64,000 nucleotides of DNA, from the NCBI GenBank assembly GCA_017562135.1, contig QEYB01000266.1, positions 682,001-746,000 of the forward strand. Direction: 5' to 3'. Source of the stretch: Dipylidium caninum. Its lineage: Eukaryota; Platyhelminthes; Cestoda; Cyclophyllidea; Dipylidiidae. Each line of letters begins with the position of its first letter. Positions within the stretch are counted from its first letter, which is position 1. Position numbers and translations under genes: made by a program. Shown one piece after another: positions 47,901 to 56,461 of the stretch. The notes beneath the pieces were generated by a model that saw only the letters and a list, made by a program, of their open reading frames with translations, was not told the origin of the DNA and did not search any database.

Positions 47901-50900
47901 CCGCCTCCACAGACCACCGCAATGAGGGTGGAAGAGCGCCTGAGCACAGTTTCGTCAAGCGCGACCACGTGGAGGCGAGTGAACGTGATCCAGTCGAGGC
48001 GATGGAGGTAGGGGAGGAAGGAAGGATCAGTGGCGGTTGCAAATCTATGGCCTGCGACGTGTACAGTTTTGGAGTGATCCTGACGGAGATATGGAATTTG
48101 GAGGTGCCGTTCAACAGCGCTCTTCACCTCTACCAGCACGAATACCAACTGGCCGAGGCGATTTGCACCAAAGCGTGCACACTTTCGGTGTCAATGGCTA
48201 TGCCCACCAAGGTCAGCGATTTCTTTACGCGGTCCCACGTGAGGTGAGTTGCGATGAGCAAATAATTCACGCTCCCGGACTGGTGCTACGACAGAAGGCC
48301 CCTTTAAGCGAGTGTGCGCGAGTTGGCCGAGGCAGGAGACGTGATGTCGCCAACCAGGACGCCCTAGTTGCAGTCAGTCGCCCTCGCCGACTGCGAGTCC
48401 TCGTCCTGAGGGCAAATTTCCACGGGGCGGAGATATTCGCTCCCTCCCTTTCATCCTACTCGCAAGCGTATAATGTGCGCCGCCGCTCGCCCAGCATCTC
48501 CCTTCAGCTCGTAGCAAGACATGCAAGCATGCAGTAAATTTTATGGACTTGCACGGCTACGTGACGGGCGAGAGGAGGGCGCTGTCCGAAGGCAGTGCCG
48601 TCAGTCTTTAGTGAGCCGACGTGGAAGATAATAGTGTAAAAGGAGGTGCACAAGGCAATTTATGTCCCGTCGGCGTATGCAGTGCATGAAGCGGCTTATC
48701 TCCGTCATCACTAGTCTAAGCCCCGAAACGTCGAAGGCAATCACAGTGAGGGGAGAGGGCGGCAGTTACTGGTCCTGCCACGTCATCTCGCCTCCCATTG
48801 CCAAATCTGACATCAGATTAGAACATGGCAGGCAGAGAGTTGATGGGAGAGCTCGGTGCAGTCCGCGTCCTCCCGCTCCTAAAGCCTTTAGACGACGCGC
48901 CTTGGGATGCCAGAGGAAGCTGGGACGCCTGTGATACGCGGTGGAAGCAAGGGCTAGTAACAGCTCTTTCAACATGGAAGATAGCACGGTGATGATGATG
49001 GTGTCGATACTGCACGAATGCTAAGGGAATAATAAAAAGACCATGACATGGATAAGGCGTAACGTGGACGGGTGCCCCCATGCCTGACCCAGTCTCGTGG
49101 CTACTCGCGCACATTCGTCTGTTGAAGGCTGTTTTTGAGGAAAAGACTGTCCTCCACATGCAAGGGCAGGTTGTTTAAGCATGCCTCTTCGTCATCGCGG
49201 GGAGGAGTAGTGCCAACCCCCGAGGACTCCTGCTCCTCTTCACCTCAGTGACTGCCCAGTGACGAAAGGGGCGGGCGTTCGCACAACCAGGAAAAGACGA
49301 ACCGGCGTCTGGCAAAGTGGGCTGGATAAGAAAAGGCACATTGCGCAGAAGAAATAGTCGCCCACATGTGCACCCCGAAAGGCGGCGACGGGTGCTGCGT
49401 TCTCCTCTCACCGGAGAAGTGTTTGACGCGTTTCTCTTCTCTTTCGTTGAAGATACGCGAGACGACGGAATCGTGTCTTGACCACTCGGATGCACGGAGG
49501 CCGAGCTTTCGCGACGTCCTGAGGATCCTCGCGAGTCTGGTACCCAAGGGCCGATCCGTCGCGCATCACATGCTCCGCGCGGCCATAACGTGAGCTCCAC
49601 CGGCGTGTAGACGTAGAATTTACACACACACACAAACAAACACGGCGTCACTTTGCAACTAATTTGGGAAGCCGACAAGTCGTCTTTTTCACGTAGCACC
49701 TCTAACGGGTCAAGTGTCCACACCAACGGGAATGCCTCGTCGGTTTGTCCGGAGATGATGAAGATGATATGTAATTCCATTTAGAGGAAAACCACCTTTT
49801 CGATGTGGCATTGGCTTTAGTGGGAAAGTCGGGCGGCAGCAGAGAGCAGAGTGCAGTGGCCAAACTGGCGAGAGTTGGTCCTCCATGCGTGGTTAGGTGA
49901 GAGAACTAGAACTCCCGTCCATTTTGACCATGTCACGTTGTGGTAAACAAAGATTGCGGAGATGAAGCTATTTGGAGCCATGATCTCCGGAGTTGGAGAA
50001 TAGAGAATGGAGGAAAACTAAAGAAGCGCCACGGGCTCAGCTGAATTCTTCTCTCTTCCCCGAGACTTGAAGACCCGTCAACCGTGAGGGCGACATATGC
50101 CCAGTGAAGACCATGCGGAGCTGTGGATCGAGTCTAGGAGCGGAACACGTCCGCATGAGGAGTACTTCGTCTGAGTACGCGGAAGAAGGCGTTCACCCCT
50201 AGAAGTCGGACCGAACCCCACGACAATGGCTTGCAGTGGATCTTCTTATTCCATACGCCGCACGCCCCTATGGGAACCTTTTCTCGAGGGGTTTAAGTCG
50301 CCAAAGCATGGTACTTTGTAAATCACCGGCTGACAGGCGATAACTCGGTGAAGCGGTTGATCTGATCCTCTTGAGTTTCACTCGGGAGACAGACATTGGC
50401 TTGAACAAGCCGAAAATCACCGCATCCCCCTCCATCACCGAGCAGAAGCCTGAAGGGTGTGGTAAACTATTAACCGGCCTCTGTGGAAGTCAGACATTTG
50501 TGTGCCGCCTAAAATATGCTTTTATATCTCAAAATTAGGGGAGAAAACTCGAGTTAGCTGGCGAATTGTGTGGCTTGTGAGTCGTCTACCTAGCACCAAA
50601 CAATAATTTACTTCTCATCAGCCGCGTGTACAACGCCTTTGGACTAACTTCCCATTCTTTTCATCGTCGCTGCCGAAAAAGGCGGCTGAATGATCTGGAG
50701 AACAGCTGTGCACTACGAGGAAAGGAGGTGATGAAGAGGAAGACGCGTCTGTGCCACAGGCTGGACCGCCTCATGTCTCGAGCGTACAGTCTGCAGGTGA
50801 TCACCGACACGCTGACCTCGCCGGCCGTCGCGACTCCGCAGAACGCCCTCCTCGGCGTGGTCAGTCTGGACCACGTCTTCCTCCACTCGGCCGCCTCTGC

Positions 50901-53175
50901 GGAGGGGATCAACGTGGGTTGAGATGTCCTCCTCCTCCTTTCTCAGTTACTCCACCAATTAGGCATTCATCGCCCCTCCTCGCTTCCGAATCCACCGCAT
51001 GTTGCCACGTAGGGAGAGAGTGGAGCAGAGAACGTGTCAGCGAAGTATTACCGGGTAGATGTGATGGCTTTCCACCCTCGAGAGTGGACTCATCAGACTA
51101 GATACCCCTCAGTCAGACAAGAGGGAAGAGGATATCACCGCCTCTCCCCGCCTCGTTGATAAACGCAATGCTTTTGGAAGTTGGACCACCTTAGAGAGTA
51201 AAAATAATGCACGGACTTAACTCCGGCTTCCTCCCCCGCCCTCCAAACACGGACGATGACTTACTGTGAGCTCTGATTGTTGTGAGGTTTCTTGAGCACA
51301 GCATGGTTTCTCGTTGGGTTACTCGATGAGCCAAGACTCTGTGACCGATTGCAGGTGGTGCGCGAACTGAAGTGCTTGAAGCAAATCGCGGAGAGGATAG
51401 CGGACGAGGAGACGGTGCGGTGTTTGACGGCTCCCGGTAAGTGGCGCCCCTTCTCTCGTCCCCCGCGTCTTCGGTGCCCCCATGGCCGGTCCAAGCCCTG
51501 CGGCGTCACTCGGCCTCGCGGAGGGGATGTCAACCTTTTTTGGGCGGGGCAGAGGCGGGCGGCGTACATTTTCCCGGGTATCTGATGTAAAGCAGAGCCG
51601 TAAAAGAGAATCAAGCTTGCTTCATGGGGGCGGTGGAAATTATTTGAGAGACTAGCACAAGGCGGAAAGCCATGCAGCACTTTGGTGATTCAGCTATCGT
51701 GAGAACAAGTGACAAGACTTTCGTCAGGCAGAAGGCCGAGCAGTGAGGCCTAAATTCAGTAAATCGGAGTCCTACCAACTAGTTTAAATCCTCTGTTGGA
51801 ATCCAAACTGCAATCGGCTGCTCGCTCACCACCGTCGCATTTGCACCTCGCCCAGTCACAGGCAGAGCACCTAAGCCAAGCCTGTCGCCTAATCAGCGAG
51901 GCTTCATGAGGACTAACCTATCAATTTTATCAGTAAAATAGTCTGCCACCGCATTCTCCGGTGTCCACCCAGACAAGTCGTGTACATTGCGCATTTGGCA
52001 GTAATTCGGCTAAACTACGACAAAACCCCAATCAACCGTGGTCGAGTGTTCAAACAAGGGCAAATGGTTGCTTCCTCACTGCACACACCTTTTTCCTCTC
52101 TCGCAGGCGGCTTCGACAACGACGGCGTCTGTTTCGTGGCCAGCGACTTGTCTGCTCCTCGGTCGGAGGCCGACACGCAGTCAGTCGAGCGTCTGCTCCG
52201 CGTCATCTGCCGAGTGCAGCGGGAATTCCTCGCTGCAAAGCATTTCGACACCGCCGCTCAGCCCGCCTTCTGCGCAGTCCTGCATCGCGGCAGGGCCACG
52301 TTCGGGCCGCTCGGCGTCTACTTCCCCTGGTCAGTGACCCCGCTGAACGCCACAGCGCCCTCGTGGCTTGGGGCAGCAGGCACCGCCAGATTTTGATTTA
52401 TGTGACCAAGTGTCCGTTGCAAAAGTTGAAAAGCTCCTTTCTCTGTGGTCAGTTGAGTGTGCGCAAAGATTTTTGGAGGGGAGAAGTCAACTCGCGCACC
52501 TTCGTTATCACCTGCCGTAAATATGCTTATTTTTGGTAGGAAGCACAAGAAACATTCGAAATCAAGTTGGTTTGCCCGCTTCACATTACAAACGCTTCTG
52601 GAAGATCTACTTCACGTGCGTCATCGACATGCTGCTTCACGGGGAATGTATTGGGAGGTTTTGCAACAATAAAGTCTCTGTTTGTTCCACTTCAAACGAG
52701 TCCAGATTAATTACACTTTCTTGCTTCTCCACTCTTTGAGTCGACTTTTGCATGCTGAAAAAGTGCATAAGGGTAAAGTGGCTGCGCAGCTGGCGCTTCT
52801 AAGAGGTGAACTATTTGGTTTTCGGCGTTATAATAAGACAGTTGAGTTCGAGCTCTCATATGGAAAGTGGGCACTTTTACCTTTTCCTTTTCATGCACAA
52901 CAGGCAATTCGTTTACGGCAGTGTACTGGAGGAAATTTTGGAAATTAAGCGCTACGCAAAGCCAATGGAAGTTTTGGTGACATCCGAGGTGACCACAAAC
53001 ATGAGGGACGTGGTAAGGGATCTCAAGGAGTACAAAATCATCATAACATACCCTGTTAAATTATGGGTAAGTCGATTAATATGGGCGTATTCGACAAAAA
53101 AGCATCATTTTGCAGTCCAAAGAATCATGTATTTTGAGGAGATTCAGCGTAAACTGTCAAAATCCTGTTAGATGA
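44745..53175 (+). CDS. Receptor: PstS-like ectodomain, TM, pseudokinase and degenerate guanylate-cyclase domain
   Basis: Predicted single-pass membrane receptor built like a receptor guanylate cyclase. Exons: 44745-44906, about 45287-45400, 45431-45576, 45870-46006, 46261-46505, 46538-48211, 49453-49589, 50622-50913, 51355-51436, 52107-52329, 52904-53066, 53116-53175. Phases agree and give about 1144 residues. Signal peptide 1-22. Residues about 24-370 resemble bacterial PstS: GAGRTIPLWQKIIRTY, CYNLPELRNGRKLILSPDDI, GLFTGQLQHWSDPRIRRRNP, VYLFLRWLLHSESAA. TM about 398-418. The kinase-homology domain (about 500-870) keeps YLHSKSLIHGRLSSLSCLLD and DVYSFGVILTEIW but lacks the catalytic HRD and DFG aspartates, as in receptor cyclases. 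The cyclase fold (about 930-1125) aligns end to end but has lost key catalytic residues. Receptor cyclases normally carry an ANF-receptor ectodomain instead. Ligand unknown. Confidence 0.82.
44907..45286. other. Receptor intron 1
   Basis: No gene seen. Its 3' end is uncertain: phase-0 acceptors occur before 45275 and before 45287, both with poor pyrimidine tracts. Confidence 0.5.
45287..45400 (+). CDS. Receptor exon 2 (5' end uncertain)
   Basis: Encodes ALIFAYLTAQNCSIWYSWG then PGMMIRLDFGRTK. Phase 0, donor GTGAGT. The start could instead be 45275. Confidence 0.65.
45401..45430 (+). other. 30-nt micro-intron in the receptor
   Basis: GTGAGT to CTTCAG, divisible by three and without stop codons, so retention would add ten residues. 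Removing it gives a better match to the PstS-like fold. Confidence 0.75.
45431..45576 (+). CDS. Receptor exon 3: PstS-like domain
   Basis: Encodes IIPTVVSVSYADLYTPSESL, then EKHAALLADSL and VTIPFAFA. The SYADLYTPSES segment aligns with the FGASDAPLSDE region of PstS proteins. Donor GTGGGT leaves two bases. Confidence 0.8.
45870..46006 (+). CDS. Receptor exon 4: most PstS-like segment
   Basis: Encodes PLVFCYNLPELRNGRKLILS and PDDIVGLFTGQLQHWSDPRI, then RRRNP. This closely follows the bacterial form [38 protein letters not shown] (family knowledge, abridged). Confidence 0.9.
46261..46505 (+). CDS. Receptor exon 5: PstS-like domain, altered phosphate loop
   Basis: Encodes GLPLIRQAINLILRDDTCRE, then EILCNFSERWRLKYGV and SVAYARWG. 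The family's phosphate-binding RSDGSGT is replaced by LRDDTCR, so phosphate binding in the bacterial way is doubtful. Confidence 0.85.
46506..46537 (+). other. 32-nt micro-intron in the receptor
   Basis: GTGTCC to TTCCAG. Its length is not divisible by three, and removal moves the frame from the exon 5 frame to that of exon 6, where the PstS C-terminal helices continue. Confidence 0.88.
46538..48211 (+). CDS. Receptor exon 6: ectodomain end, TM, kinase-homology domain
   Basis: Encodes the PstS-like C-terminus (CRLQSEVYLFLRWLLHSES), an acidic juxtamembrane stretch, the TM VIFIFSITATVIIVVTIILV and most of the kinase-homology domain (VEPCIRGSLFELLHSG, GMAYLHSKSLIHGRLSSL, ACDVYSFGVILTEIW). A roughly 90-residue Arg/Glu-rich insertion lies before ACDVYSFG. 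The 3' end is set at AAG before GTCAGC to keep phase. A stronger donor, AG before GTGAGT at 48244, would shift the frame into exon 7. Confidence 0.85.
48212..49452. other. Receptor intron 6
   Basis: Open frames continue past the exon on other frames but show no family motif. A further small exon cannot be excluded. Confidence 0.5.
49453..49589 (+). CDS. Receptor exon 7: end of kinase-homology domain
   Basis: Encodes IRETTESCLDHSDARRPSFR then DVLRILASL, matching the ECW.EDP..RP.F motif that closes receptor-cyclase kinase-homology domains. Donor GTGAGC leaves two bases. Confidence 0.85.
49590..50621. other. Receptor intron 7
   Basis: No gene seen. Confidence 0.6.
50622..50913 (+). CDS. Receptor exon 8: signalling-helix linker and start of cyclase fold
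   Basis: Basic helical linker (DLENSCALRGKEVMKRKTRL) where cyclases have the dimerisation helix, then NALLGVVSLDHVFLHSA. The Asp of SLDHVF aligns with the first metal-binding Asp of FSDIVGF. Ends EGIN, phase 0, before GTGGGT. Confidence 0.78.
50914..51354. other. Receptor intron 8
   Basis: No gene seen. Confidence 0.6.
51355..51436 (+). CDS. Receptor exon 9: cyclase fold helix
   Basis: Encodes VVRELKCLKQIAERIADEET, aligning with VVDLLNDLYTRFDTII of guanylate cyclases. One base is left over before GTAAGT. Confidence 0.78.
51437..52106. other. Receptor intron 9
   Basis: No gene seen. Confidence 0.6.
52107..52329 (+). CDS. Receptor exon 10: cyclase fold with altered metal site
   Basis: Encodes GFDNDGVCFVAS where catalytic cyclases have ETIGDAYMVVS, so the GD pair is not preserved. 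FCAVLHRGRATFGPLGVYF follows the GIHSGP...VVG strand. Ends in a split Trp codon before GTCAGT. Confidence 0.78.
52330..52903. other. Receptor intron 10
   Basis: No gene seen. Composition shifts from GC-rich to AT-rich here. Confidence 0.55.
52904..53066 (+). CDS. Receptor exon 11: C-terminal cyclase fold
   Basis: Encodes QFVYGSVLEEILEIKRYAKP then MEVLVTSEVTTNMRDV, aligning with the cyclase segment LFGDTVNTASRMEST..IHVS. The transition-state Asn and Arg are absent. Phase 0 before GTAAGT. Confidence 0.8.
53116..53175 (+). CDS. Receptor exon 12: C-terminus
   Basis: After a 49-nt intron with a TTTTGCAG acceptor it encodes SKESCILRRFSVNCQNPVR and stop TGA. Without splicing, the frame would instead read through to a stop at 53169-53171, so the last about 20 residues are uncertain. 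Confidence 0.55.
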   Translation, partial: SKESCILRRFSVNCQNPVR

Positions 53176-54497
53176 AACGATTTAGGCCATAACAAAGATA
53201 TGCCCTAATGTCAGGCTCACCTTGTTTGGTTGAACGGTTCTCAAAATATGGAGCCTATTTTCATAAAGAAGATGGAAGATGGCATACAACTGTTATTTTA
53301 CTTTATGCATTATAGGCTTAATTCACAAGGTAGTATTAGCGGATCCATGCATTTTTTTTATTTAGGGAACCAAAGAAATCCATCTCTGTGTTTTGCGATA
53401 AAAGTTTCACCTGTCATGATAAACGTTTCGCGTCCAGAGGCATTTTCAGCTTCGTCCCAAGTACATAGCAATAATGTGGAAGAAATGCTTACGAACGTGA
53501 ATCTCGACATTTATGTTATCTAATGTGGCAATGTTAATTCACAGATATTTGCGGACCCCTGTTTGGACAGATCTTCCCGCTATCAAGATGTCATATATTC
53601 CTCATTTCGTTGTTCATTTAATGCAGACACAAGTATTGTACAAAATCCGTAAAGTTATACAATTACTAGTTAATGATCTAAATGTTCATTGGCCTTAAAC
53701 AGAACTATAAATTGGGCAAATAATGAGACAAGTAAGGTCCGAGGCATATTTAAGCTTCATGTAGGATAGTACTATAACCAACTTTTAATTACGTTCAGCG
53801 CCGCCACGGCAAACAATCTGTTCTGTCCGAGGTATAAAATGAGGCAGTAATCCACCCAAGATTTCCAAGTTAAAATAGAATGATCAAGTCTGTTAATAAA
53901 ACAAGTAATTTAGAGAATGGGCAGCAAATGTAATTATTAATTTATGTTAACAAGGGCGGTTCCACAGTACAAGCATATCAACATCAAAGCAACGTTAAAG
54001 CACACAAATAATTTAGCAGAATAATGTTTCTGTCGAAAAATAAGTTGTTTCATTTCTACACAAGAAATTTCATTATGGTATTGTGAACCTTCATATGACA
54101 GGCATACTAACCATCAAAATCCGTTTGTATCCATAATTAAAGTGCAATTAAGAGTTTTATCAGAGATTTATTGACAGAACCAGTGAAAAATGCTGCCAAA
54201 TACAAGGAATTGTGTATTCAACTGGCAAGAGGTTTGAAGCAACATCATTAAACGATTTAAGCGCGAAATATCCCAAGATTGTGGCTGTGTATGACAGAAA
54301 GTAGTATACCGGAGTTACCTCTCTAAAGCAGGTTGAGCATACTGTGAATATAGTTTCTGTGCATTATATTTTTAGGTTCCCAACTTCAATAATATCGATA
54401 TTTGAAAAAGAAGTATAGAGAATGCTGAGGAATTCATATAACTAGTATTTATAAAAAGCAACACTAAAATTCAATAGGCCGAATAATTATACATGTT
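53176..54497. other. AT-rich region between convergent genes
   Basis: Lies 3' of both the receptor and the small minus-strand gene. Short plus-strand frames exist (to about 97 codons) but show no motif; probably 3' untranslated and intergenic DNA. Confidence 0.55.
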
Positions 54498-54871
54498 TTA
54501 ACTTTCGGGTATATGGGCGTCAACAGACAATCTTTTCAGCGATTGTTTACAAGCATCAATATTTGAAACACAGGCTTCGATCTTTTCAAGCGTATTCAAT
54601 ATGTGCATCCCAAGTTCTTGGGCTTTTTCATCAACAACCTTCTGTTCATTTAACGCCTCTGCTTCGAGTTCACTGAAGAAATAATTGACCTATATCTAAA
54701 CAGGAATTCGCGTTTTCATACCTGTCCGATTACGTAGTCTCGACAAGCGTGAAGATTTTCCCAGAATGTGCATCTAGACGTCTCCAAATGCTCCATTAAC
54801 TCATGGGAACGGGCTTCAATATCAGATTTGAACAATGCGAAATCCTCACTGCAATTATTCGTTTCATCCAT
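54498..54871 (-). CDS. Small helical protein of unknown function, two exons
   Basis: Exon 1 is 54722-54871 and exon 2 is 54498-54689, separated by a 32-nt intron; together they encode 113 residues. ATG at 54869-54871, stop TAA at 54498-54500. The protein is predicted almost wholly helical and charged, with heptad-like stretches (DIEARSHELMEHLE, EALNEQKVVDEKAQELG, NTLEKIEACVSNID), and no signal peptide or TM segment. The two exons were joined because only the acceptor GATATAG keeps the frame open; the later CTTCAG would give an immediate stop. Size and coiled-coil character would suit a small subunit of a larger complex, but I recognise no family. It is convergent with the receptor gene and head-to-head with the TRMT10 gene. 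Confidence 0.68.
54690..54721 (-). other. 32-nt micro-intron in the small helical gene
   Basis: GTATGA to ATATAG on the minus strand. Its length is not a multiple of three, so splicing is needed to keep the frame. Confidence 0.75.
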
Positions 54872-56077
54872 ATGTTAGGCTCACTATTATATTCTAAAGA
54901 GGGCATGTTGGACGTTAAACATGGGCAATAAATTAAGATTTACGGCAGTAATATCGCAGAACAAGGTTGGTTTACATAACCAAACATAAAACAATACAAA
55001 TACACATCCAAAGGTGTGGAGAAGTGTTAGTAACCTGACCGTGCGTGATAAGAGAAAATACTATCAAAATTTGGAAACACTTAGGTCAATATAAACAAGG
55101 AAGGTTGGCTAGGAATGAAAGTAACGAATACGAGGAGACAATATTTAGGGTTTTAGAAGCGTTGCTGAAATCGTCATTCGGTTCAGTGCGATAGTTTAGG
55201 GTCGGTGGAGCTCGACACAGTCGAAAGGGGTGAAAATGAAACTAAATGAACTCACTAATGCTTCCCGGTAAAAAAATTATTACTAAGTTTATCTTTTGAA
55301 CTTTAGTCTGAGACAAGAGGGTAGAGGAAATTAAAATTTTGTGAATATCTGCTATACGTGCCAAACTTTGCTTTAATAGCGATAATCCTGTCTATGCAGT
55401 ATTTTTTGTGAGGACAACACCAGGTAGTCGCCGTTGCATGGTGTAGGGAGAGACCCTTGACAAATGGTTCGTAAATATATCTGTTCCATTTACTTACAAT
55501 GTAAAGAGTGACTTTTAAATTGCCATGGTGCAATTCACCACAAAAAGAGTTTGGCAACTTCACTAAACACAGGTTTGGTAGGCTTCAATTAGAGCGGTTA
55601 TTACCATGATTAAACTTTGTCTTTGTTAAATTTTAATGCACCGCGAAAGAGTCATTTGAGTCTGGTGTCTTGTAGAGCCTTGTGCCACGATATTCTGTTT
55701 CATGGCCGAATAATTACCATCTGGCAAATAGCGTACTAACCCGCGACAGCTCTGTAGTATCTTGCCCCTGCAGTTCCCTATATCAACTCCTTTAATAAAT
55801 AACGAGTTTGACACATCTCCTTACGTTAAGGCAAAACTAATTAAAGCAGCAACTTTCCAATATAATCGTTTGTACGTTAATACTTATTGACGCGCCTTCT
55901 ATTTTGAGTTTGAGTTTTTTCACCCATTTTTAATATCATCACCTTCGTACCATTGTTTAGTTTTGTAGGTTGAGCAGTATCTTCTTTGCTTACACCGCAT
56001 TATAGAGTCCTCAAACTATCTGTAAGTGGCGTTTTTTACGTGGAGCTCTTTATCCACGCGCGTGTGCCACGCGCAAT
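54872..56077. other. Shared upstream region of the small helical gene and TRMT10 gene
   Basis: AT-rich, with no supported gene. Two minus-strand frames (86 and 62 codons, around 55303-55563 and 55626-55814) have no recognisable motif. Confidence 0.5.
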
Positions 56078-56461
56078 ATGCAAATCTTAATGCGTTTGAC
56101 GCGATGCTTGCGTCTGTTGCAGTCCCCATTCCTGAAATCTACCTTGGTTTCACAATATAACTCATATTCAGCACCCCTAAATATTGCCCCATACCTTCTC
56201 AACCGCACCAAACCTGCTGAAACCATATTAAAAGAATTGACGGAGGAGGATGCCCAAAGACTTGAGTTCATCAAGGCCGAGCACGATATGTTAATCTCTA
56301 ACGGAAAACCAGTTCCATTGCAGCTGTTTGATACAGATTACATTGAGCTCTTGTGTTGCCCCTCTTTCAGTGCTAGAAGTCGTTATTACACGTATAGATT
56401 TAAGCTACAAATGAAGAAGGAGGCGAAACTCGCTAAGAAAGCCATGAGACCCGTAAAAAAT
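56078..56461 (+). CDS. TRMT10C: TRMT10 exon 1: presequence and N-terminal region
   Basis: Starts at ATG 56078 and ends KKAMRPVKN in phase 0 before GTAAGA. Contains the basic Lys-rich helix KKEAKLAKKA. Confidence 0.9.

Noticed and set aside
49175..49780. 201-codon minus-strand open frame
   Set aside because: Overlaps receptor exon 7, which matches the family on the plus strand; composition-driven.
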